Shown: piece by piece, positions 8,929 to 16,669 of the stretch
How positions within the stretch are numbered: position 1 is the stretch's first letter
Layout of the letters: each line of letters starts with the position of its first letter
Source: Clostridiales bacterium
Lineage (GTDB): Bacteria; Bacillota; Clostridia; Lachnospirales; Lachnospiraceae
DNA length: 60,297 nt
Reading direction: 5' to 3'
NCBI GenBank assembly: GCA_012522735.1
Contig: JAAYJU010000139.1
Coordinates: 1-60,297 of the forward strand
Program-made: the position numbers and the translations under genes
Notes under the pieces: model-generated
Databases searched by the model: none
What the model saw: the letters and a program-made list of their open reading frames with translations, nothing else
Told to the model about the DNA's origin: nothing

Positions 8929-8991
8929 ACGGTGCCAGGTACAGACTTTTTGATACCTAGCACCGTACCTGGTGTTACTCTACCTGGCACC
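8929..8991. repeat. REP-like hairpins after the importer, probable terminator
   Basis: ACGGTGCCAGGTA (8929-8941) pairs with TACCTAGCACCGT (8954-8966) with one G-T pair. A further degenerate pair, ACCTGGTG / ACCTGGCACC, runs to 8991. The core GGTGCC...GGCACC relates it to the 2529, 34545 and 43163 repeats. It lies just after the permease stop, so it may terminate the importer transcript, but no T-run follows. Confidence 0.6.
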
Positions 8992-9039
8992 GATTATTAA
9001 AAATTTCTAAACTCCTCCTAAATAAAATATAAAATCATA

Positions 9040-9068
9040 TTGCTTATCAGAGCAATCTCTAGTAAAAT
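9040..9068 (+). promoter_or_regulatory. Probable SigA promoter of degV
   Basis: TTGCTT (9040-9045) and TAAAAT (9063-9068) are separated by 17 bp, about 38 bp before the degV start. The -35 box and spacer also form an inverted repeat, TTGCT-TATCAG-AGCAA. Confidence 0.5.
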
Positions 9069-9105
9069 GAATATGTATACAAACTTTAGGAGGTAAGTGT
9101 GAAAG

Positions 9106-9975
9106 ATGAAGGATTTTGTTATTACTGCTGATTCAAACTGTGACCTACTTAATGATTACATAAAGGAAAAGAATATAGGTATCATTCCCCACTATTATGA
9201 TTTGGAAGGGATAACCTATGGGGATGAAATAAATCTTACACCAAAGGAATTTTATGACAAGATGAGAGCAGGTCAAATGCCAACCACCATGGCAAGTAAT
9301 CCTGAGGTCATCAGAGAGACCTTCCAAAATTATATTGATAAGGGTCTTGATATCTTACATATAAGCTTTTCATCAGCCCTTAGCGGTGGCTGTAGCAATA
9401 TAATGGCAGGTGCCAGAGAGCTTTGCGAAGAGAATCCTGACGCCAAGATAATCGTTGTAGATACTCTGAATGCTTCGCTTGGCGAAGGCTTATTTGTTAT
9501 GAAGGCTGTACAGATGAAGGAGGAAGGCAAGACTATAGATGAAATATCCTCATGGCTTGAGGAGCATAAGATGGAGTTCTGTGTTAGATTTACAGTGGAT
9601 GATCTAAACCACTTGCAAAGAGGTGGTAGAATCTCCAAAACCACTGCATTTATTGGAACAATGATGGGTGTAAAGCCAATCCTCTATCTCAACGAAGAGG
9701 GCCATCTAGTTCCACTTAATACGGCAAGAGGCAGAAAGAAGTCCCTATCTATTATCTGTAACGATATGATTGAAAGCATGGGTAAGTTTAAGGAAGAGCA
9801 TGATATTATATGCATAGCTCATGGAGACGCCCTTGAGGATGCCAATTATTTAGCTAATCTTATAAAAGAAGCTCTTCCTCATAAGCAGATTGTCATTAAC
9901 TTTGTAAGCCCAAGCATCGGTTCCCATTCGGGACCGGGGGCAATTGGCCTTTGCTTTGTTGGTGAAAAAAGATAA
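9106..9975 (+). CDS. DegV family fatty-acid-binding protein
   Basis: DegV/FakB fold protein of 289 residues. Members bind a single fatty acid and can present it to a fatty acid kinase (FakA). Visible family features are TADSNCDL at the N terminus, the SSALSGGCSN loop that contacts the carboxylate, VDTLNASLGEG, and LQRGGRISKTTAFIG. Good AGGAGG upstream and a probable promoter at 9040. A second DegV lies at 12520; they differ clearly in sequence, so they are separate paralogues rather than a recent duplication. No fakA is in the window, so a role in fatty-acid uptake is inferred from the family only. Confidence 0.92.
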   Translation: MKDFVITADSNCDLLNDYIKEKNIGIIPHYYDLEGITYGDEINLTPKEFYDKMRAGQMPTTMASNPEVIRETFQNYIDKGLDILHISFSSALSGGCSNIMAGARELCEENPDAKIIVVDTLNASLGEGLFVMKAVQMKEEGKTIDEISSWLEEHKMEFCVRFTVDDLNHLQRGGRISKTTAFIGTMMGVKPILYLNEEGHLVPLNTARGRKKSLSIICNDMIESMGKFKEEHDIICIAHGDALEDANYLANLIKEALPHKQIVINFVSPSIGSHSGPGAIGLCFVGEKR

Positions 9976-10006
9976 GACGTAAAATCTACTATAGCATGCA
10001 TATGAG

Positions 10007-10037
10007 GGCGTTCCTTACCAGGAGCGTCTTTCTTTTT
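10007..10037 (+). terminator. Rho-independent terminator of degV
   Basis: GGCGTTCC (10007-10014) pairs with GGAGCGTC (10021-10028), allowing two G-T pairs, with a 6-nt loop, followed by TTTCTTTTTG. Confidence 0.7.
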
Positions 10038-10116
10038 GTCCGTTTTTCAAATTAGTCCGTCTTTTGTCCGTCTTTTTCGTATTTAATAGCCTATTCTAAT
10101 ATTTTCTGAGAATAAT

Positions 10117-10150
10117 AAAAGCCCTACAACCACTGAATTGTAAGGCTTTT
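10117..10150 (-). terminator. Terminator of tRNA-Thr
   Basis: On the minus strand AAAAGCCTTACAA and TTGTAGGGCTTTT form a 13-bp stem with one G-T pair and an 8-nt loop, followed by an AT-rich tail. It lies just past the 3' end of tRNA-Thr. Confidence 0.7.
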
Positions 10151-10156
10151 GTGACA

Positions 10157-10229
<73 letters not shown>

Positions 10230-10310
10230 AAACAAATTTATTTTAATATAAACATTATTAAATATCAAGAGGATAAATAAATAATCATATATAATTTTGG
10301 ACATCTCCTT

Positions 10311-10338
10311 TTGTACTGAAATTTTGTCGAAATATGAT
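10311..10338 (+). promoter_or_regulatory. Possible promoter of the NYN-domain gene
   Basis: TTGTAC (10311-10316), 16-bp spacer, TATGAT (10333-10338). An overlapping TATAAT follows at once. The start codon is 34 bp downstream. Confidence 0.45.
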
Positions 10339-10371
10339 ATAATTATAGTATATTACATTAAAGGAGGGCTT

Positions 10372-11244
10372 ATGGATAATAAACTTTATAACGTGGCAAT
10401 TTATATTGACTATGAGAATGTGTACAAGACATTATTAAGTCAGAACAAGAACTTACTTCGCCTTGGGTTCTTTGAAAAGATTCAGAAATGGTGCAAAGGC
10501 AAGAACCTAAGGATTGTAAAGATAATTGCCTATTGCAATTTCGATAATAAGGATTTGATGGAATCTCGTCATCAAACCAGATTACAGGAATATGGTGTCA
10601 ATACAGTTCATACTTCCAACAGAGGTAAGAACTATGCAGATATACAAATCACAATAGATGCGCTAAACGACATGTATATCAATGAAAACATTGACGAGTT
10701 TATCATAATGTCAAATGATAAGGACATGTCCCCTCTCCTCAACACAATAAAACTGAATAAGAGAAAGGTCACACTACTTACTGTAGGTCAAAGCTATGAT
10801 TTTGCCATGTGCAATGTGCCTGATGAGCATATAACCTTAGATGATATCCTAAGCATAGAAATGGACGGTGACCTCTATATACAAAGAGTTGAAGATAATT
10901 TACTAGAAAATATCGAAAATTATGCAAAATCCAACCTAGATGCAACGATTAAGAAAAATACCGCTTTTAAGCATATTGAAATAAAATATTATGTAGAAAA
11001 CCAAGACACATACAGCTCAATCATGGAATATGAGCTATATAATATGCTTAAAAACCTATATGAAAAAAAGGCTATCTCTATCTACCGATATATTTATGGC
11101 AATTCAACATTCTTGGCTATTATGCCTACAGCATATGTGGATAAGGCGATTAATAATAACCTTATTTCAAGGAAAGATATAGTTGAGAATTATGACTTTG
11201 ACAGTTTGATAAAAAGAAGCTATGAATACTATGCAAACCTTTAA
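10372..11244 (+). CDS. NYN-domain (PIN-like) protein, putative ribonuclease
   Basis: LabA/DUF88-type NYN domain in residues about 5-150: VAIYIDYENVY carries the first acidic residues, YADIQITIDALNDMY the central ones, and IIMSNDKDMSPLL the last, as in Mg-dependent PIN-like nucleases. The C-terminal 120 residues are alpha-helical, with no family recognised. The ATG at 10372 (MDNKLYNV) sits behind AAGGAGGG; a longer frame upstream lacks a binding site. 290 residues. It is a lone gene between tRNA-Thr and a strong bidirectional terminator. RNA cleavage is inferred from the conserved acidic residues; the target is unknown. Confidence 0.85.
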   Translation: MDNKLYNVAIYIDYENVYKTLLSQNKNLLRLGFFEKIQKWCKGKNLRIVKIIAYCNFDNKDLMESRHQTRLQEYGVNTVHTSNRGKNYADIQITIDALNDMYINENIDEFIIMSNDKDMSPLLNTIKLNKRKVTLLTVGQSYDFAMCNVPDEHITLDDILSIEMDGDLYIQRVEDNLLENIENYAKSNLDATIKKNTAFKHIEIKYYVENQDTYSSIMEYELYNMLKNLYEKKAISIYRYIYGNSTFLAIMPTAYVDKAINNNLISRKDIVENYDFDSLIKRSYEYYANL

Positions 11245-11250
11245 ATTAAT

Positions 11251-11294
11251 GGTGCTGTTTCAAAATATCACTTAGGATATTTTGAAACAGCACC
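11251..11294. terminator. Strong 19-bp bidirectional terminator hairpin
   Basis: A perfect 19-bp inverted repeat (left arm begins GGTGCTGTTTC at 11251-11269, right arm ends GAAACAGCACC at 11276-11294) with a 6-nt loop, followed on the plus strand by a T-rich stretch. It lies between the converging NYN gene and the HNH fragment. Confidence 0.8.
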
Positions 11295-11320
11295 AACATT
11301 TTTATTCTTATTAGTTAATC

Positions 11321-11596
11321 TTATCCCAAAAACACATTCTCATTATGCCATTCTAGATACTGAAGATTCGGTAGCTTATCCAATCTTTCAGGTAAAATAG
11401 TCAAGGTTTTCCCATGATGTGAATACCACTCTCTACCATCCTCAAAATCCTCTTTAATATGTCTGCTTATTACAATGTTATATTTCCTATCAATCGTCAT
11501 ATACCCAAGCTTAAACAAGCTATGATAATCATTTCTAAGCAAAATGCCATTATTAACTTCACGAGGATCACCAAGACTATAGGGCTTAATATCAGT
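11321..11596 (-). pseudogene. 5'-truncated HNH endonuclease remnant
   Basis: The minus-strand frame reads TDIKPYSLGDPREVNNGILL and goes on through RNDYHSLFKLGYMTID to a normal stop. This is the C-terminal part of HNH endonucleases of the type that carry an HIKPYS...NGILL..D.H.LFD.G motif. A stop codon lies just upstream (about 11597), and the N-terminal domain and the first zinc-binding or His residues are missing. An internal ATG gives a 73-residue frame, but there is no ribosome binding site and half the HNH core is absent. It is most likely a decayed fragment. Confidence 0.7.
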
Positions 11597-11612
11597 CTAT
11601 TAGTATAACAAT

Positions 11613-12119
11613 TTATTCACTGAATTTCATAGCTAACTTATCTAGCTCATCATCAAATACTCTATATACTGTCCATTCATCCATTGGAACTGCACCCATT
11701 TTCTTATAGAATTCAATTGATGATTGATTCCAATCCAAGCACCACCATTCTAATCTTCCACACCCTCTGTCTATACACAATTTTGCAAGATAAGAAAGGA
11801 TTACTTTTCCTATACCCTTTCCTCTCATTTCTGGCTTAACATACAAATCTTCCAAGTAAATACCTGGTCTCCCCAAAAAGGTAGAATAATTGTGAAAGAA
11901 TAAAGCAAAAGCAACTGGTTTGTTATTATATTCAGCAATAATAACCTCAGCCATTTTTCTTTCAAATAAAGATTCCACTAGATTTCCTTCTGTCGCTACA
12001 ACATCATTTGACATCTTTTCATAATCAGCCAATTCCTTTATAAATTCTAATATTAACGGAGCATCTTGTATCTCTGCAAATCTTAACTTCAAATCATCTA
12101 TATTAGTTTCAATTAACAT
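11613..12119 (-). CDS. GNAT family N-acetyltransferase (diamine/thialysine type)
   Basis: 168-residue GNAT enzyme. The acetyl-CoA loop is VKPEMRGKGIGKVILSYLAKL, preceded by GIYLEDLYV, with CGRLEWWCLDWNQSSIEFYKKMGA after it. This pattern is close to the spermidine/spermine and thialysine acetyltransferase subgroup (SSAT-like). The ATG at 12119 (MLIETNIDDLK) follows GGAGG; the longer frame to 12152 lacks this. The exact amine acceptor cannot be read from sequence. It stands alone between the HNH remnant and tRNA-Pro. Confidence 0.88.
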   Translation of the reverse strand: MLIETNIDDLKLRFAEIQDAPLILEFIKELADYEKMSNDVVATEGNLVESLFERKMAEVIIAEYNNKPVAFALFFHNYSTFLGRPGIYLEDLYVKPEMRGKGIGKVILSYLAKLCIDRGCGRLEWWCLDWNQSSIEFYKKMGAVPMDEWTVYRVFDDELDKLAMKFSE

Positions 12120-12209
12120 TTGTAAACCTCCACATATCAATACATTAAACATATTGCATTATAATGCAAATCTATAATTATATTATACCAAATGCTTTGA
12201 CCGAATGGT

Positions 12210-12248
12210 AGAAAAATAAAAAGGAAACCCATAAAGCACAAGGTTTCC
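12210..12248 (-). terminator. Terminator of tRNA-Pro
   Basis: On the minus strand GGAAACC (12242-12248) pairs with GGTTTCC (12223-12229) across a 12-nt loop, followed by TTTTTATTTTT. Confidence 0.75.
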
Positions 12249-12263
12249 AATGTAAGTTATTAA

Positions 12264-12337
12264 TCGAGGCGACGGGACTCGAACCCACGGCCTCTGCGTC
12301 CCGAACGCAGCGCTCTACCAAACTGAGCCACGCCTCG
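12264..12337 (-). tRNA. tRNA-Pro (anticodon CGG)
   Basis: Cloverleaf on the minus strand: acceptor CGAGGCG / CGCCTCG, D arm GGCTCAGTTTGGTAGAGC, anticodon stem CTGCG/CGCAG around TTCGGGA (anticodon CGG, reading CCG), T arm with GGTTCGAGTCC, and discriminator A. CCA is not encoded. Confidence 0.96.
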
Positions 12338-12340
12338 AAA

Positions 12341-12367
12341 TGCGGTTCCATTATTATGTGAACCGCA
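12341..12367. other. Hairpin just upstream of tRNA-Pro
   Basis: TGCGGTTC (12341-12348) and GAACCGCA (12360-12367) form a perfect 8-bp stem with an 11-nt loop, ending 3 bp from the tRNA 5' end. It could be a leader hairpin of the tRNA precursor; no T-run follows on either side. Confidence 0.35.
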
Positions 12368-12437
12368 ATAATTATTATCGTACAAAAGCCTATAAAAGTC
12401 AACCGACTTTTTAATAATAAACTCAAGTAGAAATTAC

Positions 12438-12477
12438 AGAAAAGACGTTGGCAAATCTGATTTGATTTGGCAACGTC
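12438..12477 (-). terminator. Terminator of the second degV
   Basis: On the minus strand GACGTTGCCAAATC and GATTTGCCAACGTC form a 14-bp stem with one mismatch and a 6-nt loop, followed by TTTTCTG. Confidence 0.75.
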
Positions 12478-12519
12478 ATAATATATTTCATCTTTTTTAT
12501 CTCTGCATATATTTCCAAA

Positions 12520-13356
12520 CTAATATGCTACTATAATTCCGCCTTCGTTAGCATACATGGTGCTTACCCCGGCTGTATCTACGATAATGCTATCCTTAAA
12601 AGGAACTCTCCTCATAATCTCATCTTTTATAAAATGGGCTCTTTCAAGGCAATTACAATGTGCTATGGCCAAAATTCTTTCCTGTGGCTTAATTACATCA
12701 CGCTCAATAATCTTTGCCATGGATATAAGAGCCTTTTTGATTCCTCTGGCTTGCTCAAGCTTTTCTATTGTTCCCTCAGATGTGCCTCCCATAACAGGCT
12801 TAATATTTAAGACATTTGCTACTATTGCTTGGAGATGGCTAAGCCTACCATTTTTTCTTAAATTATCAAGGCTTTCAAGTACGAATTTCGTTTTCATCTC
12901 TGAACGGAAAGTATTAACTTTTTGAACGATATCATCGAATAAATGCCCTTCGCTAATTAGCTCCTTTATCTTCATAGTAATCAAAGTCTGTCCAACAGAT
13001 GCGCTTCGTGAGTCTATGACCTCAATTTTATTTTTGGGATTCTCCTCAAGATATAATCTCTTTGCTAGTTCAGCACTATTATAGGAACCGCTTAATTCGG
13101 AAGATAATGTTACAACAAAAGTACCTCCATCCTTGTTAAATGCCTGCATATAATCCTCAGGTGAGGGACAAGCTGATTTGGGACTATTGGGGCTTTCCTT
13201 CATAGTCTTTATAAACTCCTTTTGATTGAACTCTCCGTTATCCACGAATACCTTGTCATCAACCATTAATGATAAAGGAATAACCTTAAGATTAGAGTCT
13301 TCTTTAAGCTCTAAGGGAAGATCTGTGCAGCTATCAACTAATATTTTATATTCCAT
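12520..13356 (-). CDS. DegV family fatty-acid-binding protein (second copy)
   Basis: 278 residues with the DegV fold: ILVDSCTDLPLEL at the N terminus, TLSSELSGSYNSAELAKR (the fatty-acid carboxylate loop), VIDSRSASVGQ, and LDNLRKNGRLSHLQA. CGGAGGAG precedes the ATG at 13356. It is a single-gene unit ended by the hairpin at 12438. Roles in binding fatty acids come from the family; the ligand is unknown. It is clearly diverged from the copy at 9106. Confidence 0.92.
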   Translation of the reverse strand: MEYKILVDSCTDLPLELKEDSNLKVIPLSLMVDDKVFVDNGEFNQKEFIKTMKESPNSPKSACPSPEDYMQAFNKDGGTFVVTLSSELSGSYNSAELAKRLYLEENPKNKIEVIDSRSASVGQTLITMKIKELISEGHLFDDIVQKVNTFRSEMKTKFVLESLDNLRKNGRLSHLQAIVANVLNIKPVMGGTSEGTIEKLEQARGIKKALISMAKIIERDVIKPQERILAIAHCNCLERAHFIKDEIMRRVPFKDSIIVDTAGVSTMYANEGGIIVAY

Positions 13357-13588
13357 ATTACTCCTCCGCTATTTGCATATATTTATAACAATTAAATTAT
13401 TGGATATTATTTACACCTCTATGTCTTGTTATATTAGTATTTCACAATGTGGTTTTAATTACTATATATTAATACATTTGCAATATTTTTTCAAGTACCT
13501 CTAGAATAAAATTATATTGTTTATAATCTTTTAATAAATAGGCTTAACAAATATTCTTATATGAATACATTTGGCATAACTTAAATAA

Positions 13589-13619
13589 CCGGAATGTGAT
13601 TTATCTAATCACATTCCGG
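13589..13619. terminator. Inverted repeat after htpG
   Basis: CCGGAATGTGAT (13589-13600) and ATCACATTCCGG (13608-13619) form a perfect 12-bp stem with a 7-nt loop, 47 bp past the htpG stop. On the minus strand it is followed by TTATTTAAG, a weak tail. The rest of 13357-13588, upstream of degV, shows only AT-rich sequence with no clear promoter. Confidence 0.65.
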
Positions 13620-13665
13620 CTCTGATTTATTGTTCCTGCTTATCTATAACTACAACAGATATTTC

Positions 13666-15828
13666 TTATTTTGCTAAAAGCATCATTATATCGTTGCTTC
13701 TTTGTATGAATTTAGTCATTGCCTGAGGCTCTAATGGCTTATGGCTAAGTAATGCTAGGTCATATAATTGCTCACATATCATAGGAGTATGCTCGGATTT
13801 CTCATTGGTGATAATATACTGTACTAGGTCATGATTTGCATTCAATACCAATGTCTCGCCGCCACCGAATCCTCCTGTATCCATGCCTGACATATTATAC
13901 ATACGCATCATATCCTGCATTCTGCGGTTTTCCTCCGATAAGGTAATTACAGAAGATACCTTATCGTTCTTAAGTCGCTCTACCTTGACCTCAAGCTTAT
14001 CATTTCCTAACACCTTGCGGAATAGCTTAGTCATAGCGTCTGTATTATTCTTAAGAATCTTTTTATCCTTCTTCTTGGTTTCATCCTTAAAGCCTTCTGT
14101 TAAGTCCGCATCAATACGCTGGAACCTAACCTTCTGATTCTTATATTCTACATGAGTTATAAAGGGTTGATCTATATTATGGTTGAGGATAAATGCATCC
14201 ATACCTGCTTCCTTGAACATGTTAATGTATTGGCTCTGCTGCTTCTCATCAGTTACATAGTATACAACAGTCTTGTCCTCTTCCTTAACCTCTTCATCCT
14301 CATCGCCTTCATCAACACTATCAACAATTTCCTGCTCAGATTCTACCTCGGTCTTAGAATCATCATCGCTAGCGGCTTCACCGTCTGCTTTTTCCTTCAC
14401 TTCATCTTCAGCTTTCGATGCATCTTCGTCCTTCGCTTCATCTTTCGCTAGGTCTTCCTCTTTCTTATCGCCGGATGCCTTGGATTTAACAGCTTCCACA
14501 TATTCATCAAGAGAGATATATTTGCCTTCAAGGTTCTTATAGATGATAAAGTCCTTCATCTTGTCGCTGAATTTATCATCCTTAAGACAACCGAACTTAA
14601 TAAAGGGGCTGATGTCATCCCAGAATTTCTCATAGCTTTCTCTTTCAACCTTATACATACCTGTAAGCTTATCGGCTACCTTCTTAGCGATATACTCGGA
14701 TATCTTCTTCACAAAGCCGTCATTTTGCAGTGCACTTCTGGATACATTAAGCGGTAAATCCGGACAATCTATTACGCCCTTAAGAAGCATAAGAAACTCG
14801 GGTATAACCTCCTTAATATTATCAGCGATAAATACCTGATTACTGTATAGCTTAATAACTCCTTCGATAGAATCATATTCAGTATTAATCTTAGGAAAAT
14901 ATAATATACCCTTTAGATTGAAAGGATAGTCCATATTCAGATGAATCCAGAATAAGGGCTCCTTATAATCATGGAATACATCTCGGTAGAAATTCTTGTA
15001 TTCCTCTTCCGTACAATCATTGGGATGCTTTGTCCACAGAGGCTTTGTCTCATTTATAGGCTTTGGTTTCTTTTCCTCTTTCTTCTCATCAGCCTGATTA
15101 ACATCATCCTTAGCTGTATCAGCTTCCTCCACAGCCTTTCCATCCTCATCTACTGTTGTGGATATTACCTCATCCTCTTCTTCCTCAATAGGATCATTGG
15201 CATTTCTAAAATATATCTCCACAGGCATAAATGAACAGTATTTATTAAGAACCTCCTTAACACGATATTCGTTGGAGAATTCATAGCTTTCATCATTTAG
15301 ATAGAGAGTAATCTCAGTTCCTCTCTCGCTTCTGCTTCCCTCATCCATCTCGTATTCAGTACCGCCTTCGGACGCCCAGTATACTGGAGTAGCATCCTTT
15401 TGCCAAGACAGTGTATCGATTGTGACCTTATCTGCAACCATAAATGCAGAATAGAATCCCAATCCGAAATGTCCTATAATCTGGTCATCGTTAGTCTTAT
15501 CCTGATAGGTCTCTATGAATTTCTTTGCACCTGAAAATGCTATCTGGTTTATATATTCCTTAACCTCATCAGCAGTCATTCCAATACCGTTATCAGTAAA
15601 TGTTATGGTCTTTTCATCAGGATTTATCGTAACCACTATTTTATAATGGTTATCCTCAGCTATATCAGCCTCACCCATTATTTCGAGCTTCTTTAATTTG
15701 GTTATGGCATCGGCTCCATTGGATATCAGCTCACGAACAAAAATATCATGATCCGAATATAACCACTTCTTAATAATAGGAAAAATATTCTCCGAATTAA
15801 TCGATAAATTACCTCTTTCAGTACTCAT
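13666..15828 (-). CDS. htpG: Molecular chaperone HtpG (Hsp90) with two acidic linkers
   Basis: ATP-dependent chaperone of 720 residues, about 95 longer than the usual bacterial HtpG. The GHKL ATPase domain shows SNGADAITK, DNGIGM and GHFGLGFYSAFMVAD. The middle domain begins at KPLWTKHPNDCTEEEYKNFYR and has GVIDCPDLPLNVSRSALQND. Two acidic low-complexity inserts are visible: residues about 215-255 (DNA about 15065-15185), between N and middle domains where eukaryotic Hsp90 has its charged linker, and residues about 450-525 (14255-14490), near the middle/C-terminal junction. The ATG at 15828 follows AAGGAG. A SigA-like promoter and a perfect CIRCE operator precede it, so HrcA should repress it. 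Confidence 0.96.
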   Translation of the reverse strand: MSTERGNLSINSENIFPIIKKWLYSDHDIFVRELISNGADAITKLKKLEIMGEADIAEDNHYKIVVTINPDEKTITFTDNGIGMTADEVKEYINQIAFSGAKKFIETYQDKTNDDQIIGHFGLGFYSAFMVADKVTIDTLSWQKDATPVYWASEGGTEYEMDEGSRSERGTEITLYLNDESYEFSNEYRVKEVLNKYCSFMPVEIYFRNANDPIEEEEDEVISTTVDEDGKAVEEADTAKDDVNQADEKKEEKKPKPINETKPLWTKHPNDCTEEEYKNFYRDVFHDYKEPLFWIHLNMDYPFNLKGILYFPKINTEYDSIEGVIKLYSNQVFIADNIKEVIPEFLMLLKGVIDCPDLPLNVSRSALQNDGFVKKISEYIAKKVADKLTGMYKVERESYEKFWDDISPFIKFGCLKDDKFSDKMKDFIIYKNLEGKYISLDEYVEAVKSKASGDKKEEDLAKDEAKDEDASKAEDEVKEKADGEAASDDDSKTEVESEQEIVDSVDEGDEDEEVKEEDKTVVYYVTDEKQQSQYINMFKEAGMDAFILNHNIDQPFITHVEYKNQKVRFQRIDADLTEGFKDETKKKDKKILKNNTDAMTKLFRKVLGNDKLEVKVERLKNDKVSSVITLSEENRRMQDMMRMYNMSGMDTGGFGGGETLVLNANHDLVQYIITNEKSEHTPMICEQLYDLALLSHKPLEPQAMTKFIQRSNDIMMLLAK

Positions 15829-15865
15829 ATTTTTCTCCTTTCTTAGCTTTTTTCTTTTAACAAAT

Positions 15866-15894
15866 ATCATAATATGCTTGGAACAAAAAGTCAA
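15866..15894 (-). promoter_or_regulatory. SigA promoter of htpG
   Basis: On the minus strand TTGACT (15889-15894), 17-bp spacer, TATGAT (15866-15871), 38 bp upstream of the start codon. It lies downstream of the CIRCE element. Confidence 0.75.
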
Positions 15895-15901
15895 GATAAA
15901 T

Positions 15902-15928
15902 TTAGCACTCTCATGACAAGAGTGCTAA
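15902..15928. promoter_or_regulatory. CIRCE operator (HrcA binding site)
   Basis: A perfect TTAGCACTC-N9-GAGTGCTAA (N9 is TCATGACAA), the consensus HrcA operator. It lies 7 bp upstream of the htpG -35 box and 9 bp after the stop of the DUF5721 gene. HrcA itself is not in the window. Confidence 0.96.
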
Positions 15929-15937
15929 CAATTATTT

Positions 15938-16432
15938 TTATTCCTCTTCATATAGTATTCCCTTATTCTTAAGAAAGCTCTTTACCCATCCATCCCATTC
16001 TATATCAAGTGTTTTATCTAGGGTAAAGGTCTTAATAGCAGTACCGGTAATTATATGAAGCTCATTCTTTTCAAAACGTATATTAAGATATAATCCGCCC
16101 ACATCCTCTAATCTAAGCCTTCCACCAGCAAGGCTGTCTATAAGCCTACCGACCTGATTAATGGGTAACTGAAGAACTATCTTCATCATTAATGGGGATT
16201 TATTGCCTCTAATAATCGAAAATGCTATATCCCTTATCTCACCCCATAAGACATCTAACTCTCTTTGCTCTAACTCCTCTTTTGAAAAGAAATTGTCATG
16301 AAATTGTCCTGATACATGAAAGCTTGTAAATGTCTGAAGCTCCATTTCCTTTAACACGAACTCATCAAACAAGGAATTAGTAAGTAGCATTGCCATAAAG
16401 GCCTTTACTTCCTCAATCTTTAAAGAAATCAT
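15938..16432 (-). CDS. DUF5721 family protein
   Basis: 164-residue soluble protein that resembles the uncharacterised DUF5721 family of Clostridia. Features are an N-terminal MISLKIEEVKAFMAMLLTNSLFDEF, an SFHVSGQFHDNFFSKEELE segment, a LQLPINQVGRLIDSL segment and a C-terminal WDGWVKSFLKNKGI. It has no signal peptide or membrane segment. A weak AAGAAG precedes the start. It lies immediately upstream of the CIRCE site and htpG on the same strand; the promoter between them suggests separate transcription. Function unknown. Confidence 0.75.
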   Translation of the reverse strand: MISLKIEEVKAFMAMLLTNSLFDEFVLKEMELQTFTSFHVSGQFHDNFFSKEELEQRELDVLWGEIRDIAFSIIRGNKSPLMMKIVLQLPINQVGRLIDSLAGGRLRLEDVGGLYLNIRFEKNELHIITGTAIKTFTLDKTLDIEWDGWVKSFLKNKGILYEEE

Positions 16433-16557
16433 ATCTTCTTATGCCAACCTGCTCTCTCAATATTTTAAAATTATTATTTCATTTTCAAGTAATAATCTCT
16501 TTTTACTTTCTTCTTGTATATATTCTATCTTATTACAGACAATAAACATAAATAATT

Positions 16558-16669
16558 TACTAAGGAGGCTATTACCTCCGTTATTAGCTATTAAAACTAT
16601 AATTTTACTGAGGAGGCTATTACCTCCGTTATTAGCTATTAGAACTATAATTTTACTGAGGAGGTTATT
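16558..16669 (+). promoter_or_regulatory. Tandem 48-bp SD/anti-SD leader units before the 59-residue ORF
   Basis: Two direct repeats of exactly 48 bp, with one mismatch, begin at 16564 and 16612. Each carries GGAGG-CTATTA-CCTCCGTT followed by an AT-rich spacer. A third GGAGG at 16660 is the true Shine-Dalgarno, five bases before ATG 16670. Each unit can fold as a hairpin, and each CCTCC can pair with the GGAGG before or after it. It is the same family as 5840, 27629, 28362 and 43324. Confidence 0.85.

Noticed and set aside
12178-12426. 82-residue minus-strand frame
   Set aside because: It runs straight through tRNA-Pro and its terminator.
14273-14542. Serine-rich plus-strand frame
   Set aside because: It is the antisense shadow of the acidic linker of htpG, whose Asp/Glu codons read as Ser/Leu/Phe on the other strand.
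16564-16664. CRISPR-like short array
   Set aside because: The repeats are tandem with no unique spacers, there are only two full units, and no cas genes are present. Their register with the Shine-Dalgarno explains them better.
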